Below are positions 59,001 through 63,271 of a stretch of DNA of 64,000 nucleotides, one piece after another (position 1 is the first letter of the stretch; every line of letters starts with the position of its first letter). A program made the translations under genes and the position numbers. The notes under the pieces are model-generated. The model did not search any database. It was not told the DNA's origin and saw only the letters and a program-made list of their open reading frames with translations. Source of the DNA: Trichostrongylus colubriformis (lineage: Eukaryota; Nematoda; Chromadorea; Rhabditida; Trichostrongylidae); assembly GCA_963978905.1 (NCBI GenBank), contig OZ022257.1:28473274-28537273 (forward strand). Reading direction: 5' to 3'.

Positions 59001-59474
59001 GTGAATTGATTCCGAAGCAGGAACCGAAGCTTCCAACCGGCAATCTTTGGAGGGTCCTCACGGTGCCAGCCTATTGCATACTGCGCGGAGCTCCAACCGT
59101 CTGCAGCAAGTCGAGCTGACGGCACCGCGAGTGCGACGCCGCGAAGCGAAAATTCGACCAATCGACCCCCACCCATATTTCACATTATAACTTCCGGTGT
59201 TTCAACTACGCTCTGTATGGCGTGGTTGCTGAGGCAAGGCAGCCAGCAGTTAGGAAGAAGGTAATAAAATCACTGACAAATCATTTCAAAAATGAAGAGA
59301 AACATTTTTTCTCATTGATCTCTACAGAAATTAACTCGATCTTACCTGCTGTTCGTGCTCGTTGCGTGCGATCCAAAGTGTTACCCTCAGAAGCGTAGCC
59401 AGACGGCTGCAGTCGAATAGTCGTCGACACCGAATCCAAAGAGTCCTCACTGGTTGACGAGTCGACAAATGTGC
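16904..59474 (-). CDS. unc-53: UNC-53 / neuron navigator (NAV) orthologue, 25 exons, 5' end outside window
   Basis: Neuron navigators are large cytoskeleton-associated proteins that steer cell migration and axon outgrowth; in worms UNC-53 guides longitudinal migrations, and the family ends in an AAA-type ATPase module. The model joins 25 minus-strand exons (59346-59474, 57648-57759, 49286-49363, 46960-47039, 45344-45459, 39955-40081, 36568-36744, 36036-36191, 33930-34052, 33624-33718, 33354-33524, 30853-30945, 29618-29764, 28535-28650, 28173-28308, 27745-27898, 27425-27591, 25633-25801, 24678-24808, 24373-24486, 23186-23312, 19074-19197, 18451-18550, 17199-17358, 16904-17009). Every junction keeps the reading frame and there is no internal stop over 3,208 nt. 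Family motifs seen: SSSISSGISE, WIRSSLTKAFSKKK, LTDIRLDAL, SGATGIGKS (Walker A), VVLIDN (Walker B), LDVTIGPRIFLQCP. The start codon lies beyond the right edge and the terminal exon is unresolved. Introns are up to about 8 kb and loaded with transposons. The assignment rests on recognised family motifs; no alignment was run. Confidence 0.9.
17199..17358 (-). CDS. unc-53: navigator exon 24 (LDVTIGPRIFLQCP)
   Basis: Acceptor TGTTTCAG, donor GTAGGT. Reads AVNTFIEKANSLDVTIGPRI, FLQCPLGVEESRAWFVRLWN, QNIVPYMVKVARE. The DVTIGPR-FL-CP-----SR-WF--LWN pattern is diagnostic for the navigator C-terminus. Confidence 0.96.
17681..17894. mobile_element. Mutator-type MITE, copy 2 of the GGGTGAGGCTA family
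   Basis: Inverted ends GGGTGAGGCTACTTTCTCCG and its complement; inner part gcgtggccgcccg is also mirrored, so the arms extend about 35 bp. Flanks CACCCGGAAA (17671-17680) and CACCCGGAAG (17895-17904) form a 9-bp target duplication with a mismatch only at base ten. Same family as 130-377. Lies in the intron between exons 23 and 24. Confidence 0.82.
17975..18245 (+). pseudogene. RTE-type LINE endonuclease N-terminal fragment
   Basis: Plus-strand frames show LNVGSLTGEVADL near the start and NGVAVAVVEAPETAVIKERI then MAIRMS near the end. These match the beginning of the apurinic-type endonuclease of RTE LINEs (T-NVGTLTGRS-ELAD---, NGVGVAV-------V----R-SDRIM-LRI). Frameshifted. Probably the same LINE family as 10582-11520. 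Intronic, opposite to the host gene. Confidence 0.65.
18451..18550 (-). CDS. unc-53: navigator exon 23 (FLRRRIIEAE)
   Basis: Acceptor ATTACAG, donor GTATTG. Reads FLRRRIIEAEFRLSRQTQPE then LVRVIQFLPVVLQ. With exon 22 it forms the GRFLRR-(L/I)-E-E motif after the sensor region. Confidence 0.93.
18696..18747 (+). repeat. 23-bp direct repeat pair
   Basis: The 23-bp unit containing gcaacacattacccatgg occurs at 18696-18718 and 18725-18747 with a 6-bp spacer. A local duplication inside the intron between exons 22 and 23; no function suggested. Confidence 0.8.
19074..19197 (-). CDS. unc-53: navigator exon 22 (sensor-like strand)
   Basis: Acceptor GTGTTTCAG, donor GTATAATC. Reads GPFVICTVNRACQLPEMQVH, HNFKMFLLTNRMDGVKGFMA then Arg. 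Corresponds to the GP-II-T-N and HHNF---N---VKGF segments of the navigator AAA module. Confidence 0.94.
19198..22250. other. intron between navigator exons 21 and 22, left part
   Basis: Three kilobases with no recognised exon. Open frames on the minus strand (19760-20023, 20334-20685) lack family motifs and do not fit the phase requirement between exons 21 and 22. No repeat with clear ends was recognised. Confidence 0.55.
22251..23149. mobile_element. mariner-type element, 899 bp, TA target duplication
   Basis: Ends TTAGGTTGTAAGGAAAGTT at the left and its complement at the right, each flanked by TA (22249-22250 and 23150-23151). The TTAGGTTG start is typical of mariner ends. Minus-strand frames (22669-22941 and 22375-22581) show no transposase motif I recognise, so it is probably a deleted or non-autonomous form. 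Confidence 0.8.
23186..23312 (-). CDS. unc-53: navigator exon 21 (Walker B)
   Basis: Acceptor CCGTTCAG, donor GTTTGT. Reads VEKQLESLLRAPEPSVVLID, NIPRHRIAFVSSVFSSVELN, HD. VVLIDN is the Walker B strand; the residue after Asp is Asn rather than Glu, as in other navigators, so classical ATP hydrolysis may be weak or absent (inference). Confidence 0.9.
23313..24372. other. intron between navigator exons 20 and 21
   Basis: No exon or complete element seen. 23570-23760 is GC-rich with open frames on both strands lacking motifs. A single MITE-like end (ttacccctaatggt at 24229-24242) resembles the right end of the MITE at 9749-10154, but no partner end or TTAA was found. Confidence 0.5.
24373..24486 (-). 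CDS. unc-53: navigator exon 20 (completes Walker A)
   Basis: Acceptor TTTTTTAG, donor GTGGGT (alternative sites nearby cannot be excluded). 38 codons: SNLARQLATYLSVRIGLDRN then GVVDVRIPEDTSDKEIVK. The first Ser finishes the P-loop GATGIGKS. Matches the navigator segment between P-loop and Walker B. Confidence 0.88.
24678..24808 (-). CDS. unc-53: navigator exon 19 (AAA start, Walker A first part)
   Basis: Acceptor ATTTCAG, donor GTAAGTG. Reads AAQHAVDSLVLECLFPRTML, EQLLKFLLSHRRLVLSGATG, then IGK. The Walker A P-loop is GATGIGK with its Ser supplied by the next exon. The VDSLV-E-LFP-ML start is the conserved AAA entry helix. Confidence 0.95.
25633..25801 (-). CDS. unc-53: navigator exon 18 (pre-AAA domain, second half)
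   Basis: Acceptor CACTCAG, donor GTGAGT. Reads AYIARIDPDHHLGLHCSESV, then IGYQMGEVVREKGAMAPEQI and TTTVRMFLRG. The RIDP-LGL-S-S-YQ-GE-VR sequence is a clear navigator signature. Confidence 0.94.
26050..26535 (-). pseudogene. Tc1-type transposase C-terminal half, left arm
   Basis: Reverse-complement counterpart of 26690-27175 with the same motifs read on the minus strand (LMEAVLIAWDSIDEA, SMPNKLFELI). Differs from the right arm by scattered substitutions, so the arms have diverged since they arose or have not been homogenised recently. Confidence 0.75.
26690..27175 (+). pseudogene. Tc1-type transposase C-terminal half, right arm
   Basis: Plus-strand frames: LKQGNARVHVSHLSK (for the D/E-N-AP-H motif), SRSVFSPDCNAPETPWGAVV (degraded PAQSPDLNPIENLWG) and EAVLIAWDSIDEASMQNLVQ then SMPN. 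Frameshifts and stops. The mirrored copy on the minus strand lies at about 26050-26535. Confidence 0.78.
27425..27591 (-). CDS. unc-53: navigator exon 17 (pre-AAA domain, first half)
   Basis: Acceptor CTTGCAG, donor GTATGTG. Reads SVKVTVNVDLRGI, then IIIGFLAIPGKDVAWEELDQ and QIFSLFE. This beta-rich IGF-P-W-LD-F pattern is the conserved navigator domain just before the ATPase. The following intron contains a 1,556-bp Tc1-like dimer. Confidence 0.93.
27745..27898 (-). CDS. unc-53: navigator exon 16 (linker after coiled coil)
   Basis: Acceptor TTATTCAG, donor GTGAGTC. Reads HENKQLKSDMSRLLAGRGSR then ASSQASIPMLGDEDPVYEAP and a Ser run. The first part extends the helix from exon 15; the rest is a Ser-rich linker. 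Confidence 0.88.
28173..28308 (-). CDS. unc-53: navigator exon 15 (LTDIRLDAL coiled coil)
   Basis: Acceptor TATGCAG, donor GTTCGG. One leading nucleotide, 45 codons. Reads LEEVEVDELKKKLEDRDVAL then TDIRLDALDKAREVDILRET. The LEDRD-LTDIRL-AL string is the conserved second coiled coil of navigators. Confidence 0.93.
28535..28650 (-). CDS. unc-53: navigator exon 14 (IRSSLTKAFSKKK)
   Basis: Acceptor TTTTGCAG, donor GTAAGG. Reads IRSSLTKAFSKKKSKNGGMS then DTESSPHHALNTISGSSS. The Trp at the end of exon 13 plus IRSS-KAFSKKK is a hallmark of navigator proteins. Strongly basic. Confidence 0.92.
28911..29086. mobile_element. GC-rich MITE with AGGCCGCGGTC ends
   Basis: Left AGGCCGCGGTCATACT and right complement of AGGCCGCGGTCGTACT; inside, gcgtggctgcg is mirrored by cgcagccacgc. 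176 bp. Flanks share ctaatggc (28893-28900; right copy ctaatggc at 29085-29092) but offset, so the exact target duplication is unclear. Intronic, between exons 13 and 14. Confidence 0.65.
29618..29764 (-). CDS. unc-53: navigator exon 13 (Ser-rich, ends KSKKSW)
   Basis: Acceptor TCTTCTAG, donor GTGAGTC, phase 0 at both ends. Reads EGAGELLRQPSLESVASLAS then a Ser/Lys-rich run ending FGKSKKSW. Joined to exon 14 it produces the conserved navigator KKSWIRSS block. Confidence 0.9.
30853..30945 (-). CDS. unc-53: navigator exon 12 (LRQEIEQLR coiled coil)
   Basis: Acceptor TTCTAG, donor GTGAGTTG, phase 0 at both ends, 31 codons. Reads PDDLNKLRQEIEQLRLVSGR then LAQGGDAKKSI. Continues the helix from exon 11. 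Confidence 0.88.
31558..31730. mobile_element. CAGTCCATTTC MITE, copy 1
   Basis: Left TAGTCCATCTCCCGAAAACT and right complement of CAGTCCATTTCCCAAAAACT, flanked by TA (31556-31557, 31731-31732). Both arms continue into ggcgtgtcc and the interior carries gagagtgtgtggcggg. Tc1/mariner-type by its TA duplication. Same family as 33783-33916; intronic. Confidence 0.82.
31740..31945 (+). CDS. short open frame in a navigator intron, unknown
   Basis: Begins next to the MITE end and reads FLMSDLPVQRFEIVQPLPSF, ITSFSKEFLEQGQAPKKPGP, then a basic tail and stop. Not recognised. Could be an exon of a nested plus-strand gene together with 32283-32597, or chance. Confidence 0.2.
32283..32597 (+). CDS. possible terminal exon of a nested plus-strand gene, unknown
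   Basis: A TTCTGCAG acceptor is followed by an open frame of 104 codons and a TGA. It reads HFSFIQNRGGSKSLTYTMTC, GTDRCTIQCLYTLRQDWYQF, a Gly-rich stretch, then FDPCTMIVGCAPP and a Pro run. Cysteines are paired (TCGTDRCTIQC, PCTMIVGC), suggesting a secreted or extracellular piece. No family recognised; antisense frame is also open. Confidence 0.3.
32830..33132. mobile_element. palindromic MITE family, copy 1
   Basis: The left half (32830-32990) and right half (33000-33132) are diverged inverted copies of each other: tgggtaactagtcag at the left against ctgactaagtaccca at the right, with gcgctatcac and gcgctgtgct further in. The right half matches 38400-38538 strongly (gtagcgc-gtg, gtgcag-ctgacta). 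Transposase absent. Intron between exons 11 and 12. Confidence 0.68.
33354..33524 (-). CDS. unc-53: navigator exon 11 (coiled coil)
   Basis: Acceptor TTTTAAG, donor GTGAAAAT; 57 codons in phase 0. Reads LNERYESDIRKMARDLEGYR, then a heptad-rich helix to QLSKQIDKSHLK. The LNE-YE-IR start matches the navigator central coiled coil. Confidence 0.88.
33624..33718 (-). CDS. unc-53: navigator exon 10 (Ser-rich)
   Basis: Very good acceptor (TTTTTCAG) and a weaker donor (ATA|GTGATT) chosen because it restores phase 0 for the next exon. Reads SDVLGSQNSLASATCSSVSG then NGFSESAFNSI. Its Ser-rich content is like other navigator linkers. Confidence 0.72.
33783..33916. mobile_element. CAGTCCATTTC MITE, copy 2
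   Basis: CAGTCCATTTCGGAGAGCCT at the left and the complement of CACTCCATTTCGCAACGCTC at the right, TA on both sides (33781-33782, 33917-33918). Shares gagagtgtgtggcgggg and the tagggcgtggcc arms with copy 1. It lies in the short intron between exons 9 and 10, 13 bp from the exon 9 donor. Confidence 0.82.
33930..34052 (-). CDS. unc-53: navigator exon 9
   Basis: Acceptor GAGTTCAG, strong donor GTAAGTG. In frame it reads SLSARGPQTSDRIHANLRDG then IHLHRLADECQVNHGLAKSE. No stop; phase matches exon 8 and exon 10. A MITE (33783-33916) ends only 13 bp downstream of this exon, just beyond the donor. Confidence 0.75.
34053..36035. other. intron between navigator exons 8 and 9
   Basis: No exon supported. 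Near 35135-35155 the string tttttttgcaccccctgta looks like one end of a Tc1/mariner-type element but no partner end was found. The plus frame 34596-34838 is open but unrecognised. Confidence 0.5.
36036..36191 (-). CDS. unc-53: navigator exon 8 (basic, Ser/Pro-rich)
   Basis: Acceptor GCTCTTCAG, donor GTATTTTC. Reads SRACLNSSGMSRSMVLLESD then a basic Pro/Arg stretch (PTSPAPRARRGASPRRQQRL) and SVASPVNNK. No fold recognised. The basic Ser/Pro-rich stretch resembles microtubule-binding linkers, but that role is an inference. Confidence 0.8.
36568..36744 (-). CDS. unc-53: navigator exon 7 (YHSLDRKSHL)
   Basis: Acceptor AATTTCAG, donor GTAATTAG. Reads PSFGGYHSLDRKSHLAEYYR, then DSSPNRLGVFDRTSMAALLS and a Pro-rich stretch. 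The SLDRKSHL segment is a navigator-type motif. 177 bp with two leading and one trailing nucleotide. Confidence 0.87.
36970..37317 (+). CDS. 115-codon open frame, unknown
   Basis: MATYHRIAGAMSFKSRAQIC at the start, later ITCGAKPMYKLLFFPEKSES and GTWYSATLWMGGLFGMEDTK. An equally clean antisense frame exists over 37032-37280, which makes the strand uncertain and raises the chance of a repeat origin. Not recognised. Confidence 0.25.
   Translation: MATYHRIAGAMSFKSRAQICLQNRSIPPRTLPLRIVVEIESDLGNRITCGAKPMYKLLFFPEKSESGTWYSATLWMGGLFGMEDTKPEFDPRTIFIEVCHLQLNVIYLDNKIATL
37318..38324. other. no gene seen
   Basis: Part of the intron between exons 6 and 7. Short plus-strand frames (37709-37948, 37893-38326) have no motif. 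Confidence 0.5.
38325..38538. mobile_element. palindromic MITE family, copy 2
   Basis: Left aataatctgatgggtcgatc and right complement aatgggatgtgccgacgtac are mirrored around the same internal block as copy 1 at 32830-33132. The right half (agcgccgtgaaagcgcaccg, gtgcagcctgactaattacc) is well conserved. No clear target duplication. Confidence 0.65.
38539..39349. other. no confirmed gene
   Basis: The plus frame 38995-39369 contains a perfect tandem of a 12-bp unit (aagctcaaaggc twice near 39140). Unrecognised; may be a repeat product. Confidence 0.45.
39350..39540. mobile_element. truncated relative of the TTAA MITE at 9749-10154
   Basis: The reverse complement matches the MITE interior with gaps: gtagaggtgctca, then agagaa-gagcga, cgaaataccc, ataggaacccc and a GC-rich cggccggtcgcg block, in the same order as 9795-9960. 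The MITE ends with AG-CACC are not seen, so this copy is truncated or diverged. Confidence 0.6.
39955..40081 (-). CDS. unc-53: navigator exon 6 (SPGYATYGPQL)
   Basis: Acceptor ATTTCAG, strong donor GTGAGTT. Reads PLRSPGYATYGPQLALSADG then ETLSVHSRSSLRVTSKRQQD. Ser-rich linker with another aromatic SPGYATYG motif. Starts in phase 0 and leaves one nucleotide, matching both neighbours. Confidence 0.85.
40082..43076. other. intron between navigator exons 5 and 6, right of exon 6
   Basis: About 3 kb without supported exons. On the minus strand 42142-42230 is coding-like (YAAIGNCCVTMDGELIHERR then VKVFERF) after a CTTCAG acceptor, with further broken frames down to 41584. It does not resemble navigators and is probably a remnant of an unidentified gene or element. 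Confidence 0.45.
43077..43683. mobile_element. piggyBac-type MITE with internal perfect palindromes
   Basis: CCCATTGACGACCG at the left and its complement CGGTCGTCAATGGG at the right, both flanked by TTAA (43073-43076, 43684-43687). A CCC/GGG end with TTAA is the piggyBac signature. The left end carries two near-identical palindromes. 607 bp; the two short open frames inside show no transposase motif. Confidence 0.85.
43090..43156. repeat. two tandem palindromes inside the piggyBac-type MITE
   Basis: A perfect 24-bp palindrome (43090-43113, centre gacacgacgtcgtgtc) is followed 21 bp later by a 22-bp copy with one change (43135-43156, centre gacacgatgtcgtgtc), each preceded by gaccg. This looks like a duplicated dyad binding site. 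Confidence 0.85.
43688..45343. other. intron sequence left of navigator exon 5, no gene seen
   Basis: Open frames on both strands (44038-44352 minus, 44560-45180 plus) without motifs or matching splice phases. No repeat ends recognised. Confidence 0.5.
45344..45459 (-). CDS. unc-53: navigator exon 5 (first coiled-coil segment)
   Basis: Acceptor TTTTAG, donor GTGAAT. Only one frame is open: PRSSSSNIDSRAKRIAEQEN followed by IHQLLQQCRTSQRGAACQ, a Ser-rich start leading into a heptad-like helix. Two leading nucleotides, ends in phase 0. Confidence 0.82.
45460..46959. other. intron between navigator exons 4 and 5
   Basis: No exon or complete mobile element seen. AT-rich with short frames only. 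Confidence 0.5.
46960..47039 (-). CDS. unc-53: navigator exon 4
   Basis: Acceptor TTTTATAG at the right. Two donors are possible: GTTTGC (used here, the only one that keeps phase with the next exon) or GTAATT 19 nt further on. In frame it reads DHPMATVAATYGKLGDYQNF then TRSSLK. No domain is recognisable; support comes from phase and splice sites. Confidence 0.65.
47040..49285. other. intron between navigator exons 3 and 4
   Basis: No supported exon. The 92-codon plus frame 47969-48247 is unrecognised. On the minus strand near 48925-48955 ctcatggcgtagttagagca resembles a tRNA A box with a degraded B box (gggtccaaatc), but no stems form. Confidence 0.45.
49286..49363 (-). CDS. unc-53: navigator exon 3 (SSSISSGISE motif)
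   Basis: A 78-bp exon between a TTTCAG acceptor and a GTAAGTG donor. It reads FEDSSSISSGISENFEDVST then DDLSGT, the conserved navigator motif of acidic residues around a Ser run. Its one leading and two trailing nucleotides match both neighbours. This is one of the clearest family markers in the window. Confidence 0.88.
49364..52169. other. intron between navigator exons 2 and 3, left part
   Basis: No exon recognised. Contains the short tRNA-like remnant at 51823-51872. Several 60-90 codon frames on both strands without motifs. Confidence 0.5.
51823..51872 (-). repeat. deleted tRNA-like remnant
   Basis: Minus strand starts TTGTCGGTGTAGTGGTCAGG and ends GGTTCCGACAG; the outer TTGTCGG and CCGACAG would pair in six of seven positions. 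Only about 50 nt remain between, so the anticodon and T arms are deleted. The start resembles the tRNA-like units at 57009-57080 and 57149-57221. Confidence 0.45.
52170..52669. mobile_element. Tc1/mariner-type MITE, 500 bp
   Basis: CAGTAGCGCTCAAAAGTCTT at the left and its complement at the right, with TA on both sides (52168-52169, 52670-52671). The next bases (cggtcaaa / cggccaaa) also pair. CAGT...AAAAGT ends plus TA are typical of Tc1-like elements. No transposase motif in the interior frame 52454-52660. Confidence 0.85.
52672..54345. other. intron sequence, no gene seen
   Basis: Between two MITEs inside the large intron separating exons 2 and 3. Frames such as 53186-53461 minus have no motif. 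Confidence 0.5.
54346..54694. mobile_element. palindromic mariner-type MITE, 349 bp
   Basis: Long arms of about 140-150 bp are near-perfect inverted copies (ggcaaccaaaaaagttcgtg, then ggggtgctgatcacgaatat). TA flanks at 54344-54345 and 54695-54696. The ...AAAAGTTCGTGCGGTTTTT end matches the style of mariner terminal repeats. The centre holds a separate perfect 24-bp palindrome (54485-54508). Confidence 0.85.
54697..56968. other. intron sequence, no confirmed gene
   Basis: The plus frames 55049-55360 and 55323-55628 overlap and are open for about 100 codons each, but have no motif or start context that supports a gene. Confidence 0.45.
57009..57080 (-). repeat. tRNA-like sequence, left arm of foldback
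   Basis: Minus strand: acceptor GTGTCGG against CCGACAT, T arm GCGGG-TTCCAGT-CCCGT, anticodon stem TATCC/GGATG with loop CCGGAAA. The D arm is imperfect. Position 33 is C rather than the usual T. A plausible but non-canonical cloverleaf, better seen in the right copy. Confidence 0.6.
57149..57221 (+). repeat. tRNA-like sequence with full cloverleaf, right arm of foldback
   Basis: Acceptor GTGTCGG/CCGACAC pairs in all seven positions; D arm GTGT/GCAC with loop ATGGGATTA; anticodon stem TATCC/GGATA perfect with loop CCGGAGA (formal anticodon GGA); 4-nt variable loop; T arm GCAGG-TTCGAGT-CCCGT with one mismatch; discriminator C. A GGA anticodon would mean Ser, yet Ser tRNAs have a long variable arm, and C replaces universal T33. 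Hence tRNA-derived rather than a working tRNA, most likely. Confidence 0.6.
57648..57759 (-). CDS. unc-53: navigator exon 2 (PSGYVSEG, charged helix)
   Basis: Acceptor GTTTCAG at the right, donor GTCTGT at the left. Completes a Glu codon with exon 1 and reads PSGYVSEGGIAIYEKMQARL then a basic helix (REYRDSMRRGHLEYND). The PSGY-SEG repeat shared with exon 1 supports the join. Ends with two nucleotides of a Ser codon completed 8.3 kb away in exon 3. Confidence 0.85.
57760..58940. other. intron between navigator exons 1 and 2, no gene seen
   Basis: No further exon fits the phase between exons 1 and 2. Minus frames near 57890-58183 lack motifs. The 159-codon minus frame 58697-59176 is largely made by the MITE at 58941. 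Confidence 0.5.
58941..59176. mobile_element. GC-rich MITE with ATGGGTGGGGGTCG ends
   Basis: ATGGGTGGGGGTCG at the left and its complement at the right; ttggtcgaatttt continues the inverted match. Flanking sequence repeats ATTTC directly outside (or TATTTCA if one base is trimmed from each end). 236 bp. It creates an artefactual long open frame on the minus strand. Confidence 0.75.
59346..59474 (-). CDS. unc-53: navigator exon 1 of model (Ser-rich, PSGYASEG)
   Basis: Flanked by a TTTCAG acceptor at the right and GTAAG donor at the left. Two leading nucleotides, 42 codons, one trailing nucleotide. The product is Ser/Thr-rich with SEDSLDSVSTTIRLQPSGYA followed by SEG; the same PSGY-SEG motif recurs in the next exon. 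No folded domain is visible; such low-complexity linkers are normal for the N-terminal two thirds of navigators. Confidence 0.82.
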
Positions 59475-62400
59475 CTGAAATTGAATATTCACTCGCAAAT
59501 ATTATTTCTCACTGTAGCGTTTAATTTCATGGGACTCTAATTGAGAAGCAGGTGTTCCTGTACTTTAAAGTATCCATGAAAAGAAAGGGCAATATACTTT
59601 GAAGACATTTTATATGAATATCGAGAGCAAAGGCGAACGTCGTAATAAGTTTATTGATGAATAGTCTCAGTATGCCGAAGATTAGATATGCTACACGTCT
59701 GAGCAAATGCATAAAATAAGTACTCATCGTTAGCCACAATTGAAGGGGTTTCGAGAGACTAGCGAAGACATTGTTATTTTCAAGTACGGCAAATATAACA
59801 AAAAGTCTAGAAAAAGCCACCCATCAAGGAAGTAATCTATTAAAGGCTAATGGGGTCGGTTCGTACTTGCGAGTATTTGGCCTCGTAATCTGGCGCTGGT
59901 GGGTGAAACTGTAGAATGAGTACTGGATAATCCAATTAGATTGGAGCGTTTCCTTCCACATTCGATTAGCCCAGATTAAAGGTTGTGTTGTGGTCAACGT
60001 CGAAGCAGTTAGGTGGAGACGTATTTTTCACTTCCTATACAGCGTCTACTCCACGAAAAATCAGAAAAATTGTGGCAAATTTCAAGGAAACCCTGCTCGT
60101 GAGCATCGAGACAAAATGGCAGAGACGAGGTCAAGTGGTACAGCACTACCTCACGAGCTGTCGCCCCAGAAAACTTAATTCCCTCCAGCTTATGGAAGAC
60201 CAAAGCAGTGAAGGTAAAGAAGTGGAATACAGGCGGATTATGACTGTCCGAGATCTGCTTTCGATAAACGGAGACCATAGACTGAATGACAGAGGGCGGA
60301 AATGGTCGGCTGGCGCACCAAGGTGGTCGCTAGGTCCCGCCACAATCTGATTTGTCTATGGAAAATGCGCAAGACCATGAACAATACCCATACAGCCGTC
60401 AAACCGGATCATAATAATATCGTGGACAAGGGAGCAAGAGAGGACAGGACATTGAGGACAGGTCTGAGTAAACTAGCAGAAGGCATCAAAAAGGATCCTT
60501 CTCTTAGGACTTCGTCTTTTCCAGAGCAATCACCGAATTTGAGAGGAACAGAAATAGTCAAATGGCATGGAAAAAGAGGCGTGGTAGGATAGCTGTTGTG
60601 CGCAGTGCACTGCATTATACATAACGCAATTATGCAAGCGATGGTTAGGTATTATGATGCCATAACGAGTTTATAGTTGGAGTGATTGGTCAGAACGACT
60701 TATTAGTGCAAAGCCAAACATGGCCAGAATATCCGGATGTTTCTTACCTACCCATAGAGGGAAGCTGTCATGAAGGCGATGATAGGTGTACCTGCTGCAG
60801 CCAGCTTCATTCTGAGATTAAGGCCTAAATTTTTGCCATTTCTTTATTTACCCGTTCTTAACACCGGATCTTTCGTCGTGGGATCAACGATAATATGCCA
60901 TTCGAAAAGGGATTTTCCACTTCACGAGAATATAATGGCAAGTTTTTGACAGCTCAATTTTGCTCTTAATGGAACCCTCTGAAATGGAGATTTCGGAAAC
61001 GAAGTCAGCCACCGCTGAAAACTTCATAGACAAGGCTGTCATTCTCCCGTACGATAGTGCTCAATCCCACTTCGCAGGGATCGTAGGACTATCACTTTGT
61101 CTGCTCGCTGTCTATCCAAGGTATTCTTCGGAAAGTACGGATACTTGGAAAGCAAGCCCGACGACTTCCTCAAGTCCACGATAAGCTAAGTTTGACGAAA
61201 TGGCATCACACTGTAGTCACGAGCTTGCAAGACGTCCAGAAAATAGACATTTATAAAGTCTACAACATAACTGTTGTAAAATATTGAGTATCTCAATAAT
61301 GGAGAAAACGGTGTGTACTTAACTACCGTTCTCACGCTGGTTTTCTGTCCTGTCCTATTCAGATAGAAAGCAGAAATACTTGATCTGCTCATTCAAAGCA
61401 ATACTGCCGAAGACTGCAGAGCGAGATCTATCCACAAGCATAGTAAATAGCTAACTTATGGGGCTCAGACAGCCTGCATCCAAAGAAATGTACGAAGTTC
61501 CAGTAAGTACCAAAGAGACCGGTTTCCCCAACACAGCACAATGGAAATGTAGGTGACGCAACGCATTCGGGCCCACTGAAGGCCGACTTTTCTGGATAGA
61601 TGAGGGGAATGGGTTGTTTAAAGTTGTGTGGTTCAAGATCTCAAATAGAAAATGCATTTAAGCCCCGAATGATGTTACTACCACTGTCTTCGCTACTGGA
61701 GATGCTAAATTGTAATGTTCTCGGCTTTTTAATGCAAACAAATGAACAAATAAATGTAAAAATGTGTACTTCTGTTAAAAGCCAGGCTGCGTTAAGTAAC
61801 GAAGCGCGCTGAGTCCAAAATATAAGAAAGAAGCCGTCAATCCGATAAGGTGACTCATCCTACAAGCTTAATCTACTTTCTAGTAAGAGGACGATAGGTA
61901 CTTTACAAGGATTCTGAGCAATTTCACAACGCACATAAAAAAATAACGCATGAAATCTTAACACTACATTAACGTAACAGTTTAAAAAAATATAACTAAT
62001 CTACAACAGCGAAAACCAATTTTTCTACTAAAAAAGACTCCCACAAGTCGAAAATTGGTCTGACCTGCAACCGCAGCAACAGAACCCCAGAACTATGCGC
62101 ATGATGAGCATGTAATTACTAGACACCATCTTTGGTAATATGGTTCCGTTGTGCTAACCATCACTTACGCTCGTATGAGCACCAACAAAGTCATCACGGT
62201 CATGTACACAGGGTCATGTTCAATGCACATGGCCTAATCGCCAAGACTGTATGATGAAGGAAATTTAGAAGATATAAAAAAAGAGAAAAGAAAAAGGAGA
62301 AAGCATGCGATGAGTTAAACTATCAGAAAAGGTAACTTCATAAAGTGCTCGGATTTCCAATCAAGAGCTGATTGCTGCAGAAGCGGAACTGATGCAGTGA

Positions 62401-63187
62401 CTGTAACGCTCCTTCACTAGCATCTTTCACAGCTCAAATCCTGAATCAGCGCCCGCCCAGGCCGGCTAAAAATTTCGACCCTCCTTGCTCGGAATCAGCA
62501 TACTAGTCTGGCATGTTAGAAACGATAATTTGGATGAGCCGTGCAGCTTAGTAAAAAGTTAGATCACATCCCAATACGACTGTGAACTTGACTGGAAGTA
62601 GGATGTGGCATGACGTATCACAAAGAAAGATTGGAGTACGGAATGCTTTGTTGCCTACTTCCAGCTTTATGAAGTTGCCCCCCAAAATAAACAAGAGAAT
62701 TATTTTTGTCCTCGATTCTCCTTCGGTATCACATGTGTGAAACACCACTCACCACATCGCTGTTTTGATCTTTCAGAATTACTCCGCAGACATGCTGCAT
62801 ATTTCTGATGTTGTCAAATAAGGTGAGATCGAGTAGTTTTTCAGCGAAAAACAACGTGAAGGAACATATAAAAGTGTTCGCAAAGTTATGTGGAAGCCGT
62901 CTCTAGGGAGGCTGGCAAAGTCCGACCCATAAATATATAACGAACTTTTTATGCGATCAAATATTAAGAAGCCGACGTGTCTTGGTCAGCTCGCGCTTCG
63001 AACATCTGCGCTTCGTCGACCAGAAATTGTCCGCATTTGCTTCTCAATACTGCGGAAAACTAGCAGCTGGACCATAGTAGAAAAAAACCGTTTCTGGCGC
63101 CAGGGTCAGCCTGTGCTTGGTCCATTAACAGCGCACAATGCTGCGTATACGCCAGGAACGAACAAGTACGAAGCTCTCAATAATTAC
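59475..63187. other. sequence upstream of navigator exon 1, no confirmed gene
   Basis: Expected to be intron, because exon 1 of the model starts mid-codon. Overlapping plus frames at 59985-60350 and 60302-60592 are open but unrecognised. No complete mobile element with matching ends was found. Confidence 0.45.
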
Positions 63188-63271
63188 CACTCTTCGTTAA
63201 TATGGCAGCACCGGATGTTGGTGAGTGAAGCCGCCACTGACGCTTGATCAGAAGATGGAGAGCTAGTGCCA
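63188..63271 (-). CDS. possible further upstream exon of the navigator gene
   Basis: A good acceptor (GAGTTTCAG read on the minus strand) precedes an open 84-bp stretch ending at a GTAATT donor. One frame reads GTSSPSSDQASVAASLTNIR, a Ser-rich composition like the neighbouring navigator exons. That frame leaves two nucleotides at the donor, whereas exon 1 of the model needs one. The frame that does fit reads less like the family. It could be an exon joined through another exon not seen, or chance. Confidence 0.25.

Noticed and set aside
58697..59176. 159-codon minus-strand open frame
   Set aside because: Most of it is the interior of the MITE at 58941-59176, and it lies in an intron of the navigator gene on the same strand without fitting its phase.
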